This document shows, piece after piece, positions 26,622-35,303 of a DNA stretch of 64,000 bases. The stretch is from Lachnospiraceae bacterium UBA7086 (GTDB lineage: Bacteria; Bacillota; Clostridia; Lachnospirales; Lachnospiraceae). The translations under genes and the position numbers were made by a program. Every line of letters begins with the position of its first letter. The stretch's first letter is position 1. The notes below the pieces were generated by a model, which did not search any database, was not told where the DNA came from, and saw only the letters and a list, made by a program, of their open reading frames with translations. The stretch is from the NCBI GenBank assembly GCA_002492525.1, contig DKZA01000022.1, forward strand, positions 123,500 to 187,499, written 5' to 3'.

Positions 26622-27344
26622 CTATTCTGCCCACAGACTCATATCAATTAAACCCTTTTCAACAATTCGACAAGCGATCTCATAATCCAACATGGTATCT
26701 ATCTCTATTGAATTTTCCTCAGACATAATATACGGCACAGAATTCTCCGAATGAAACAGTTTATTCTTCATAAAATAATCCCATTTGGCAATATACATAC
26801 AGCCATTCATCGTATATTCCTTTGCCTGATCTTGCCGTCTGATACTTTTCAAATCTTTTATAGCGTAATAAAATTCTGATAACTTTCCATCCCTATCAAG
26901 CGAATGAATAAAATTTGAAGTAACGTCTACTTCTTTCATACCAAGCAGCGTATCTGCATCAGTTTCCTGTATTAACTCAAACGCTTTATCAAAATCTTTA
27001 TAACTTGCAAAAGGCGATGAAGGTTCTAACAGGCACACATAATCATATTTTTCTTTACTGTTGTCTTTTATCCAGTTCATAGCATGTAATACAACATCCA
27101 CACTGCTCGCTGAGTCTGTAGAGAGCTCGGCCGGCCGCATAAAAGGCACTTCTGCCCCATATTTTCTGCCGACTTTTGCGATTTCTTCGTCATCTGTGGA
27201 TACAAGTATCCTCTTTTCGTATCTGCATTTTTGTGCAGCAATAATTTTATATGCTATGAGCGGCATCCCGCCAAGCAACTTTATATTCTTTCTTGGAACT
27301 CCTTTAGAGCCTCCTCTTGCCGTAACCACAAATAATATTTTCAT
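26622..27344 (-). CDS. neuA: CMP-nonulosonate (sialic/legionaminic-type) cytidylyltransferase
   Basis: A protein of 240 residues beginning MKILFVVTARGGSKGVPRKN, the CTP-binding signature of the NeuA/PseF/LegF family, followed by RILVSTDDEEIAKVGRKYG, LLEPSSPF, a DADTLLGM strand, and NGCMYIAK and SIEIDTMLDYEIA near the C-terminus. It transfers CMP from CTP to a nine-carbon sugar acid, giving the donor for glycosyltransferases. The internal ATG at 27344 with AGGGGCAAGG upstream is chosen; the longer frame overlaps the previous gene. With the NeuB homologue in the same operon this identifies a nonulosonic acid pathway. Neu5Ac, legionaminic and related substrates cannot be distinguished here. Confidence 0.9.
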   Translation of the reverse strand: MKILFVVTARGGSKGVPRKNIKLLGGMPLIAYKIIAAQKCRYEKRILVSTDDEEIAKVGRKYGAEVPFMRPAELSTDSASSVDVVLHAMNWIKDNSKEKYDYVCLLEPSSPFASYKDFDKAFELIQETDADTLLGMKEVDVTSNFIHSLDRDGKLSEFYYAIKDLKSIRRQDQAKEYTMNGCMYIAKWDYFMKNKLFHSENSVPYIMSEENSIEIDTMLDYEIACRIVEKGLIDMSLWAE

Positions 27345-27354
27345 AACCTTGCCC

Positions 27355-28656
27355 CTAATTATATTTTCTGAAAACCGGCTTGATGACATTACCCTCTATA
27401 AATTGAGCCGCATCAGCGTTTAATGCATCCCCTAACACTTTCATGGCGCCTCTGGCGGCATCTAATGTCCTGTCAATCTCTTTCTCCGTATGCTGGTACG
27501 CAATTGCTATATATGGCATAAGGATTCCTGCTTTGAGCATCTCCTGCAAGAAAACCGTCCTGTATTCAAAGGATGCTTTCTTATCCTTACCGCATACCAC
27601 AAGATTCGGCGAGCATTCTGCACCTTCCACATAAATATAATCCTGTAAAGAATACTCCTTTGCAATTTCAGTGAAACCTTTAACAAGCCTTCTTCCCATA
27701 TTCCATATATGATCTGTAACATTAAGTTCCTTGTATACATTTATCGTTTCCACAAGAGCTCCCAAGCTGCTCATTTCTGCGCCATGTGTGGTGGAAATAA
27801 GGAAGACTCTTTCCTTTCCGGGTGTCAGGCCGCCCAAATCCATAATATCCCGTTTACCACCCAATGCCGCAACCGAAAATCCATTTGCCATTCCTTTGCC
27901 AAAAGTGACCAGATCTGGCTCCACCCCGTAGTATTTACAAGCTCCCTGTAAATCCCAGCGAAATCCCGTAATCATCTCATCCAGTATATATACCACACCG
28001 TATTCCGTACACAATTCCCTTACCTTCTGTAAAAAATGATCAGTCGGTTCTTCCGTATCACATGGTTCCATAATCAATGCGGCGATTTCTCCTTTATACC
28101 GTTCAAACAAATTATGTACCGACTCAATATCGTTAAAGCTAAACTGCAATGTTAAATCCTGTATTTCCTCAGGTACTCCTGCGTTCATAACCGTACTGCC
28201 GATAAACCAATCATCATAAGAGAAAAAAGCATGTTCCCTGCATCTTGCTATATACTTCTTTCCGGTATAAGCTCTCGCAAGTTTTGTGGCTGCCGATGTT
28301 ACAGTAGAACCATTCTTCGCAAACTTCACCATATCAACCCATGGGAACAGGCTGCACATCATTTCCGCAGCTTCCACCTCAATTTTTGACGCTTTGGAAG
28401 CTGTGTTCCCATTATGTATCTGTCTGATTGCAGCCTCTGAGATCCTGTCATAATCATATCCAACTGTTACCGATCTGCATGCCATTCCATAATCAATATA
28501 TTCGTTTCCATCCACATCCCACGTATATACTCCTTTACTGCGCTCTATCACTTTAGGAGCATTACCCGGAAACACTTCATCTGTCCTGCTATAGGTATGT
28601 GCCCCGGCAGGAATCAGCAGATGTGCCTTTTTCCCATATTCCTCATTTTTGTTCAT
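27355..28656 (-). CDS. Class III aminotransferase/aminomutase (glutamate-1-semialdehyde aminomutase-like)
   Basis: A protein of 433 residues resembling HemL: AGAHTYSRTDEVFPGNAP, FAKNGSTVTSAATKLAR (phosphate-binding), HAFFSYDDWF, YILDEMITGFRW (Asp pairing with PLP, about 226) and DLVTFGKGMANGFS (PLP Lys about 254). HemL itself is for tetrapyrrole synthesis, but HemL-like proteins recur in nonulosonate and flagellin-modification loci, where they may move or add an amino group on a sugar chain. Here it is directly between the CMP-sugar synthetase and a sugar oxidoreductase, with 9-10 base spacing, so a dedicated glycan role is likely. Confidence 0.87.
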   Translation of the reverse strand: MNKNEEYGKKAHLLIPAGAHTYSRTDEVFPGNAPKVIERSKGVYTWDVDGNEYIDYGMACRSVTVGYDYDRISEAAIRQIHNGNTASKASKIEVEAAEMMCSLFPWVDMVKFAKNGSTVTSAATKLARAYTGKKYIARCREHAFFSYDDWFIGSTVMNAGVPEEIQDLTLQFSFNDIESVHNLFERYKGEIAALIMEPCDTEEPTDHFLQKVRELCTEYGVVYILDEMITGFRWDLQGACKYYGVEPDLVTFGKGMANGFSVAALGGKRDIMDLGGLTPGKERVFLISTTHGAEMSSLGALVETINVYKELNVTDHIWNMGRRLVKGFTEIAKEYSLQDYIYVEGAECSPNLVVCGKDKKASFEYRTVFLQEMLKAGILMPYIAIAYQHTEKEIDRTLDAARGAMKVLGDALNADAAQFIEGNVIKPVFRKYN

Positions 28657-28665
28657 TACGCTACC

Positions 28666-29631
28666 TCACTTTTCAATTTCATCAATTATCTGTAAAATCT
28701 CTTTATCCTGTTCAAACCCATATATAGGTTCTTTCCCTTTAAGCACTTCAAAAAATTCCTGCATTTCCTTTATATATGCATATTCATTGATGGATTCGTT
28801 ATATCCCTCCAGGTGAATATATTTTCCTGCCGGTATTTTCCTCAGCTCACCCGATACAATATCCTTTTCATACAATGTTTCTGGTGTTCCATCCCACATA
28901 ATATATAAATCTTCATTAAAGATTTCCAGTTTACGAACTGCCTGTCTGCTTACAACATCTATCAGCAAATTACCGATACTGCCGTTTACATGTTCCACCT
29001 GAATAAAATAGGTGTCCGGAAAATCGAATTCTAAATTCGTAAAATTTGTTTTTACTGCATGTACCCTTTTAATTTTTCCAAATGTATTCTGTATAAAAGG
29101 CAGTTCAATTGCCAAAAATTCCCTGCACCCGTTTGTATCTTTTCTGCTCACAAAAAAATCCTTTAAATTATCCCATGGATGCCAATCCGGCAAGTATTGC
29201 CCCACATGATACTGATATGCACAAGGCTTACCATTCTGCTTAATCTTTTTGTCAATAATCTGTATCTCTTCTTTATAGAGCGATGTTGAAGAAAGAAATA
29301 ATACCTTCCCTTTCTGTTTCGCCAACTGCATATTTTCCTCGTATCGGTCGTTGATCAGATTAATCTCCGAAAAAACATGAAGGTTTTTTTCAAGACATTC
29401 TTGAATAATGGTTGCATGAAACTGTGGCGATGTACACACAAAAGCACAATCAAATGTTTCCGGAACATCTGATAAAACGGGATAACAATCTATTCCATAT
29501 TCGGCCGAGACACTTTTTACTCTTTCCATGTTGCTGTCTACTCCAACAACAACTAAATCTTCCAGTAGAGACTTTAAGAGTCGTATTCTTCTCCTGCCCA
29601 TGGAGCCTAAGCCTATAACACAGATTTTCAC
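28666..29631 (-). CDS. Gfo/Idh/MocA family sugar oxidoreductase
   Basis: A protein of 321 residues with an N-terminal NAD(P)-binding Rossmann fold: CVIGLGSMGRRRIRLL, VVGVDSNMERV, FDCAFVCTSPQFH, and then the EINLINDRYEEN segment in place of the usual EKP. The second half is an alpha/beta catalytic domain with HVGQYLPDWHPW. Members oxidise or reduce hydroxyls of sugars or sugar acids. The start is a GTG at 29631 with AGAGG 8 bases upstream. It sits inside the nonulosonate gene set and could oxidise a ring or side-chain hydroxyl before transamination. Confidence 0.87.
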   Translation of the reverse strand: MKICVIGLGSMGRRRIRLLKSLLEDLVVVGVDSNMERVKSVSAEYGIDCYPVLSDVPETFDCAFVCTSPQFHATIIQECLEKNLHVFSEINLINDRYEENMQLAKQKGKVLFLSSTSLYKEEIQIIDKKIKQNGKPCAYQYHVGQYLPDWHPWDNLKDFFVSRKDTNGCREFLAIELPFIQNTFGKIKRVHAVKTNFTNLEFDFPDTYFIQVEHVNGSIGNLLIDVVSRQAVRKLEIFNEDLYIMWDGTPETLYEKDIVSGELRKIPAGKYIHLEGYNESINEYAYIKEMQEFFEVLKGKEPIYGFEQDKEILQIIDEIEK

Positions 29632-29663
29632 GTAACCGCCTCTTTCCTTATATAACCATATAC

Positions 29664-30986
29664 TTAACGAATCCTCTTTGCCGGAACACCTACATATGTT
29701 CCTGATTCAACAATGTCATTTTTTACAACCGAGCCAGCCCCTATAATGACATTACTGCATATATTTATTTTATCAATTACCGTACTTCCCGCTCCACATA
29801 AAACATTATTTCCTATTTTAGAGCGCCCGCAAACAGTTGCATGAGGCGCAATATGTGTATGATTCCCAATGACTGCTTCATGCTCTATGATGCTGCCTGT
29901 ATTAATAATTGTATTATCTCCTACTTTAGCCTCTGGACCCACATATGCAAAAGGTGCAATAAATGTCCCCCACCCGATTTTTCCATCTATTCCAATTTGA
30001 GCATCCTTTGATACCACTGAAATGCAATGTCCTTTATGATACCCATTTAATTCCAAATATAAAGCTTTTCGTTTGTTATTATCCCCAACAGCTACAATAA
30101 ACATATCTTTTTCACTCAAATCATACTTGCGTACTCCCCTGGCGTCAGATATCATTTCTCCATTACTTAGATTTTCATCCACGAGTAATATATCTTTTAC
30201 GCCATATGTGTTGTAGATTATATTGATGATACTTCTGGCATGCCCACCACATCCAAATACAACTACTTTACCCCCCCTACACACATCAAACAACTCTTTC
30301 AGGGTCTGTATCTCCTGACCATGATATCTCGCCGCCGGATAGGGAGGATAGCACATTGCCCTAAGGAACCTCTCCTGCATCTCCTGATCCATTGCATCAT
30401 CCAGTTTCCCATCAAAGGGACATCCCCTTTTATAAAATGTGGCCGTTCCCTCCTGTTTCTCTCCCTGATACCCTTTGTCAACCAGATGCACCGCTTCCAA
30501 AAAGTACTGCATACTTTCAAACATGACCCTGTTATATAATGTCAATTGGGTATCAAAATCTTCTATTTTAACTGCCCTCTGAAGGATAATATTTCCTGTA
30601 TCACATCCTGCATCAATATAATGATAAGTAAACCCGCACTCCTCATCCCCATTGATGATTGCCCATGTCAGACTGCTGCATCCACGATATTTTGGAAGTA
30701 ATGCCGGATGCAGATTAAATATTTTTCCATTCACGGAATCAATGACATCCTGCTTGATCAGCCACCGATAATAGACCGAACATATCATATCCGGTATAAA
30801 CGGCATATTGTCCCTATCTATTCTTTCCAGGCTGTAGGCTATCTTCTTCTTAATGCACAAACCCTCTAAATCTGCAATGCAGTTTTGGGTTTCATGCGTG
30901 TAAACAAATACTTCATGCCCTTCCTGTAATAAAAGTTCCAGTGCCTTACACCCCGTCCAGTGATATCCGCACAATATAACCCGCAT
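29664..30986 (-). CDS. Bifunctional sugar N-formyltransferase / PglD-like acyltransferase fusion
   Basis: A protein of 440 residues joining two catalytic units. Residues 1-200 are a formyltransferase fold: VILCGYHWTGCKALELL, KIFNLHPALLPKYRG (catalytic Asn about 91 and His about 93), and YHYIDAGCDTGNIILQ (Asp about 129), as in sugar N-formyltransferases and ArnA. Residues 238-440 match PglD/NeuD: the Rossmann-type KVVVFGCGGHARSI, VDENLSNG, then left-handed beta-helix hexapeptides with NTGSIIEHEAVIGNHTHIAP (catalytic His-like), ending GVPAKRI. It could formylate one amino group and acylate another on the same sugar. TTG GAG overlaps the Shine-Dalgarno, so ATG 30986 is the start. Confidence 0.88.
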   Translation of the reverse strand: MRVILCGYHWTGCKALELLLQEGHEVFVYTHETQNCIADLEGLCIKKKIAYSLERIDRDNMPFIPDMICSVYYRWLIKQDVIDSVNGKIFNLHPALLPKYRGCSSLTWAIINGDEECGFTYHYIDAGCDTGNIILQRAVKIEDFDTQLTLYNRVMFESMQYFLEAVHLVDKGYQGEKQEGTATFYKRGCPFDGKLDDAMDQEMQERFLRAMCYPPYPAARYHGQEIQTLKELFDVCRGGKVVVFGCGGHARSIINIIYNTYGVKDILLVDENLSNGEMISDARGVRKYDLSEKDMFIVAVGDNNKRKALYLELNGYHKGHCISVVSKDAQIGIDGKIGWGTFIAPFAYVGPEAKVGDNTIINTGSIIEHEAVIGNHTHIAPHATVCGRSKIGNNVLCGAGSTVIDKINICSNVIIGAGSVVKNDIVESGTYVGVPAKRIR

Positions 30987-31025
30987 AGTCCTCTCCAATC
31001 TAAAAATAAAATACTTTTCGTATTC

Positions 31026-32462
31026 TCAGGTATTTTCCTGACTGCATAACAGTTCATTCATAATTACCGCTATTTTTTTGATTTTGTCCTCATTCATCTC
31101 ATAGGTGGTAGGCAGATTCAGCCCCATTTTTGAAATCCTTTTGCTTACTACACAGTCCTTTGCATATTCCCTGTATATTTCCATCTCGCTCAGCGGTGTA
31201 AAGAAAGGCCTTGCATCAATATTGTTTTCTTTAAGCTTTTGCAATACTCCTTCTCTCTTATCTTCATCAACCAATGCAGAAACAAGCCAGGCTATCTTCT
31301 TCCTATCCTTAAAATTATTCTTCTGCATCCACACTCCCTGAATCTCCAGAAATACCTTTTGGTACTCTTCCTCAAGAGAATAACGCCAATTCAGGATTTC
31401 ATCTATATGCTCTAACTGTGCCAACCCTATGGCGGCCTGTAGATTTGTCATCCTGTAATTAAACCCAACCACTTCATGATAGTACTTTCTCTCTCTGCTC
31501 ATCCCATGATCACGCAGTATACGCATTTTCTCATTCAATGCATCACTGTTCGTAACGCACATGCCGCCTTCGCCCGTGGTAATGACCTTATTCCCAAAAA
31601 AGGAAAAACACGATATGATTCCAAAGGACCCGACTTTTCTTCCATCCCATTCCGCACCATGTGCCTCTGCGCAATCCTCAACAATATATAAGTTATTTTT
31701 TTTTGCAATATCAGAAATTCTTCCCATATCACAGGGCTGTCCATATATATGTACCGGAATGACTGCCTTTGTCTTAGAAGTAACTGCTTTCTCTATCTCA
31801 TTTGGATCAATGCACCAACTGTCTTTCTCAATATCCACAATTACAGGCGTTGCTCCGGTATAAATTACGGCATTAATAGTTGCTGCAAAAGTAATATCCG
31901 GTACAATTACTTCATCACCTTCTCCTATTCCCAATGCAGTCAGCGCTAAATGTAATGCTGTCGTACCATTTGATGTTGCAACGCCATATCTGACCCCGCA
32001 ATATTTTGAAAAGGTTTCCTCAAACTGTGTCACATATTTCCCGGTACTTGATATCCATGTGGAAAGAAATGCATCCATCAGATATTTATATTCGTTTCCG
32101 TTTAGCTGCGGCTGGGCCAATGCCATGTGCTGACTATCATTACATTCTGCATAATCTTTAATATGCATCTGCCCATCAACCAATGGAATCACTTTGATTT
32201 TCCACTCATATTGCTGAAATATTCTCTGCGCTTCTACCGGATCTGATGCATATATGAAATTACGATTCATATATGTTTTTATATTTTCTTTGAGCCCTGC
32301 TCCATTCAGCAGTGCCCTTCTGATATCCCCGTCTGTAGCTACACCAACTATCTTTTTATCATCATCAACAATAAATGCCGTACCTTTTGCACTATTATCA
32401 ATGCATGTCATTACATCTTTTATCATTGAATTTTTACTGCAAATCAGTTTCGTGCAATCCAT
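31026..32462 (-). CDS. CBS-domain-fused DegT family sugar aminotransferase
   Basis: A protein of 478 residues. Residues 1-112 form a pair of CBS-like motifs (AFIVDDDKKIVGVATDGDIRR split around 29-49, and IKVIPLVDGQMHIKDY at 89-104), which in other proteins bind adenosyl nucleotides. Residues 113-478 are a DegT/perosamine-synthase-like aminotransferase: NGTTALHLALTALGIGEGDE, VEDCAEAHG (Asp about 263) and CFSFFGNKVITTGEGG, with the Schiff-base Lys at about 292. In Campylobacter a CBS pair is fused to the PtmE guanylyltransferase of the legionaminic pathway, so CBS sensing in this pathway has precedent but on another enzyme. AAGGAG precedes the ATG. A LegC-like role, 4-amination of a nucleotide sugar, is plausible. 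Confidence 0.88.
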   Translation of the reverse strand: MDCTKLICSKNSMIKDVMTCIDNSAKGTAFIVDDDKKIVGVATDGDIRRALLNGAGLKENIKTYMNRNFIYASDPVEAQRIFQQYEWKIKVIPLVDGQMHIKDYAECNDSQHMALAQPQLNGNEYKYLMDAFLSTWISSTGKYVTQFEETFSKYCGVRYGVATSNGTTALHLALTALGIGEGDEVIVPDITFAATINAVIYTGATPVIVDIEKDSWCIDPNEIEKAVTSKTKAVIPVHIYGQPCDMGRISDIAKKNNLYIVEDCAEAHGAEWDGRKVGSFGIISCFSFFGNKVITTGEGGMCVTNSDALNEKMRILRDHGMSRERKYYHEVVGFNYRMTNLQAAIGLAQLEHIDEILNWRYSLEEEYQKVFLEIQGVWMQKNNFKDRKKIAWLVSALVDEDKREGVLQKLKENNIDARPFFTPLSEMEIYREYAKDCVVSKRISKMGLNLPTTYEMNEDKIKKIAVIMNELLCSQENT

Positions 32463-32475
32463 TTTCTTCTCCTTA

Positions 32476-33333
32476 TTACACCCTCACATCCTGTATCAAT
32501 GTCATACTTTGCACAATGTCTTCTATTTCGCCCACTGTTTCCAGCGTTACGTTAAGATCCGAATGGTATAATTTATAAAATTCTTTCAGAATCTCACTGT
32601 CTTCCTTCAATGGTTTATGTTCATCATAGATACCATTATTTTCACTTATATGTAGCCACCTGACATATTCTTTCAATTGATTACACTCTTTGGCATAATC
32701 TAATCCCAGCGTATTCGCCGAAACATGTAAATGCCCTAAATCCAAAAGCAGATTAAAATCCATTCTTTCTTTCATTTTCATGATGGATTCGCAGTCTGTC
32801 ATCATCATATAGTTGTGATATGCAAACTGTCTGTAATTTTCTGCGTTCAGTACATTGTTCTCCAAAAAAAGCTCCATATCACATGCTGCACATAATTCGG
32901 ATATATGACAAAAAGCATTACAAAATCTGTCATACGCCTCCAGCTCATCATATACAATGCTTCCACTTAGCTTTTTACCGACTTCATTTTCATTAATTTC
33001 TACTAAAAACCCCGCATGTATAGATAACGATTTACAATCTAATCTTTTCATTATCTCAATGCAACGCTCGTAATGCTCTATAGACTGCCGGTAAATCCTG
33101 TCGTTACAGGAAGCCAGATTGACTACAAACGGAACTTTCGGCGGAGGGAAATATGCATGACAGGCATATTGCAGATAACAGTTCTTCTTCAGCATCTTAA
33201 GATCATGCTCTATCTCATCGTAATAATCAGTTCCTCCTGACAGTTCTATATTTTGAATCCCCTTCTCTGCCAAACAATGGATAACCTCAGCAATACTGTT
33301 TTCTTTCACACAGGATGATGAAACATATATCAT
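32476..33333 (-). CDS. TIM-barrel sugar isomerase/epimerase-like protein
   Basis: A protein of 285 residues of the xylose-isomerase-like (AP endonuclease 2) barrel superfamily: NIELSGGTDYYD, YACHAYFPPPKVPFVVNLAS, SLSIHAGFLVE, MELFLENNV (a metal-binding Glu), NLLLDLGHLHVSA (metal-binding Asp/His) and WLHISENNG (His) with LETVG (Glu) at the end. The metal ligands expected of the family are therefore present. These enzymes isomerise or epimerise ketoses or phosphorylated sugars. It is spaced only a few bases from its neighbours in the nonulosonate operon. Substrate unknown. Confidence 0.83.
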   Translation of the reverse strand: MIYVSSSCVKENSIAEVIHCLAEKGIQNIELSGGTDYYDEIEHDLKMLKKNCYLQYACHAYFPPPKVPFVVNLASCNDRIYRQSIEHYERCIEIMKRLDCKSLSIHAGFLVEINENEVGKKLSGSIVYDELEAYDRFCNAFCHISELCAACDMELFLENNVLNAENYRQFAYHNYMMMTDCESIMKMKERMDFNLLLDLGHLHVSANTLGLDYAKECNQLKEYVRWLHISENNGIYDEHKPLKEDSEILKEFYKLYHSDLNVTLETVGEIEDIVQSMTLIQDVRV

Positions 33334-33336
33334 AAT

Positions 33337-34176
33337 TTACCTCTTCTGAATCGCTATACTTACATGATCTCCTATTGGAAATGGAATAATATCATCTGAC
33401 GCTTCATCGACAAATTCTCTTACTGCTTCCTTCACACCGTCAAATCCTTGAGAAAAATAGTCGTGAACTGTTATGATTCCGCCCTTTACCATGGAAGGAT
33501 AAAAAAAACGGAGGCCTTCTAGCGTGGGCTTGTATAAATCCATGTCTAAATTCACATAGCAAAATTTATCATGAATCCCTTTGGCGGTTTCCGGAAAATA
33601 TCCCTTTTTAATAATACAGTTTTCCGGATATTGCATTTTATTAAGCACAAGCGCTTCAGAAGTAATATTCAAATGCCCCGCCCGTGCATCGGAAAAGCAA
33701 TTTTTTTCTTCAAAAACAATATCCCTCTGGTCAAATCCTTCAAAAGTATCAAATAAATACAATTTCCTATCCGGAAAACTCTTGTTGATCAATGAGGCAA
33801 ATTCTCCCTGAAACACCCCCGCCTCAGCTACACATCCTGCAATATTTTTTTTATATATAATTGATGCAAAATCTTCACAAAACTTTCTTCTTGGGATTAC
33901 ATTCAAATCAATATATTGTGTATTAATCTTTTGTTCCGGTATTCCCAGTTCCAGTAATTGATTCCTGATTGCTTCCATCGCCGAAGTGGAAACAATGATT
34001 ATTTGATCCCAGATCAAGTTCTCTATATCATTGGAGCCAATAATTGGTATGTCATCAATATTCCCACCCTGTTTATTCACATCATTATCTGCAAACGCAA
34101 CTATTTGATACTTTTTCTTTATCTCCTCATATATTGTTCTTCCCGATGTTGTTGCTCCAAAAACAACTGCCTTCAT
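33337..34176 (-). CDS. TylF-type O-methyltransferase with N-terminal Rossmann-like module
   Basis: A protein of 279 residues. Residues 1-90 are the island's module (MKAVVFGATTSGRTIYEEI, VAFADNDVNKQGGNIDD, QIIIVSTSAMEAIRNQL). Residues 100-279 match macrocin-O-methyltransferase (TylF): VAEAGVFQGEFASLIN, LYLFDTFEGFDQRD, NLDMDLYKPTLEGL and YPSMVKGGIITVHDY, with the metal-binding Asp residues in the NLDMDLY segment. It should transfer a methyl group from SAM to a sugar hydroxyl. AGGAGG lies 9 bases before the ATG. It is the module-bearing gene nearest the start of the operon. Confidence 0.87.
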   Translation of the reverse strand: MKAVVFGATTSGRTIYEEIKKKYQIVAFADNDVNKQGGNIDDIPIIGSNDIENLIWDQIIIVSTSAMEAIRNQLLELGIPEQKINTQYIDLNVIPRRKFCEDFASIIYKKNIAGCVAEAGVFQGEFASLINKSFPDRKLYLFDTFEGFDQRDIVFEEKNCFSDARAGHLNITSEALVLNKMQYPENCIIKKGYFPETAKGIHDKFCYVNLDMDLYKPTLEGLRFFYPSMVKGGIITVHDYFSQGFDGVKEAVREFVDEASDDIIPFPIGDHVSIAIQKR

Positions 34177-34189
34177 GTATTTATCCCTC

Positions 34190-35257
34190 CTAATGCACGC
34201 CTATAATATCATTGACTTTATAGTCTTTCTCGGCAGTTTGTCCGATCACACAATCAAAATACAAAGCTGAAATCCCCACCCCATTCGTCCTTTTTGCTAC
34301 AATATTTTCAGTATCAAACCGTTCTCCCCTTCTTATCTGCTTTGATGCAACCAGACATTTCTGTAATGACTTTCTTGTCATCTGTTCAGAATATGACGGC
34401 ATTTTCACTCCATCACCCAAGTACCTTTCAACACGTCTGATATCCGATACCAGCTGCTTTAACTCTTCTGGTGTGACAGATGCCTTATGATCAGGTCCCT
34501 CCATGTTTTTATCCAGCGTAAAATGTTTTTCTATGACCTTTGCACCAACTGCAACAGCATAGGGAGAAGCCCCCACTCCCTGTGAATGATCCGAATAACC
34601 CACTAAAATATCAAATGTCTCCTTAAATGTACGGATTACATTTATATTTGCCTCAACATCCTGAATTGGATAATTCGCTGTACACTGTAGCAAAACAACA
34701 TCCTTATTAAGGGGATATATCGCCTCTATTGCACGCTGCACTTCCTCTAAATAACACATTCCTGCTGAAAGAATAATTGGTTTTCCTTTTTCTGCTACCT
34801 GCCTTAAAAACTGTATATTTGTCAGATCAGTTGCTGCTACCTTAAATGCAGATACTCCTAACGCATCCAATTCATCAAGGCTTACCTTTTCAAACGGTGT
34901 GGAAAGAAATATAATATTTTTCCTTCTGCAATAATCCATCAATTCTTTGGTCTGCTCTTTGGTCACTTCCAGGCGTTTCAGCATATCATACTGTGACTCC
35001 CCACTATTCGTGGTAACTTTTTGATAGGGAGCTTTTTCAATATTTTGCAAGATAAGATGCTCCGCCTTAAAAGTTTGAAATTTGACCGCATCTGCTCCTG
35101 CCTCAGATGCCACATCAATCATTTCCCGGGCAATCTCCATATTCCCATTATGATTTACTCCCGCTTCAGCAATAATAAAAACTCTTTCCTGCTCCGATAT
35201 CGTTCTGTTTTCTATTTGAAACTGCCTGTTAAATGTCTGTCTTATATTTTGTGTCAC
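34190..35257 (-). CDS. neuB: NeuB-family nonulosonic acid synthase
   Basis: A protein of 355 residues condensing phosphoenolpyruvate with a six-carbon amino sugar to a nine-carbon sugar acid. Motifs in order: FIIAEAGVNHNG, VKFQTFKAEHL, FLSTPFEKVS, LLQCTANYPI, YSDHSQGVG and EKHFTLDKNMEGPDHKAS (Mn-site His region), then a C-terminal antifreeze-like SAF domain (CLVASKQIRRGERF). The whole family core is intact. The best start is GTG 35257, with AAAGGA 8 bases upstream; the longer frame from 35311 overlaps the upstream stop. Whether the product is Neu5Ac, legionaminate, pseudaminate or another sugar is not decidable from these motifs. Confidence 0.93.
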   Translation of the reverse strand: MTQNIRQTFNRQFQIENRTISEQERVFIIAEAGVNHNGNMEIAREMIDVASEAGADAVKFQTFKAEHLILQNIEKAPYQKVTTNSGESQYDMLKRLEVTKEQTKELMDYCRRKNIIFLSTPFEKVSLDELDALGVSAFKVAATDLTNIQFLRQVAEKGKPIILSAGMCYLEEVQRAIEAIYPLNKDVVLLQCTANYPIQDVEANINVIRTFKETFDILVGYSDHSQGVGASPYAVAVGAKVIEKHFTLDKNMEGPDHKASVTPEELKQLVSDIRRVERYLGDGVKMPSYSEQMTRKSLQKCLVASKQIRRGERFDTENIVAKRTNGVGISALYFDCVIGQTAEKDYKVNDIIGVH

Positions 35258-35303
35258 AATATATGTCCTTTCTGTTATTCCCTGTAATCGAATACCATTA
35301 CAT

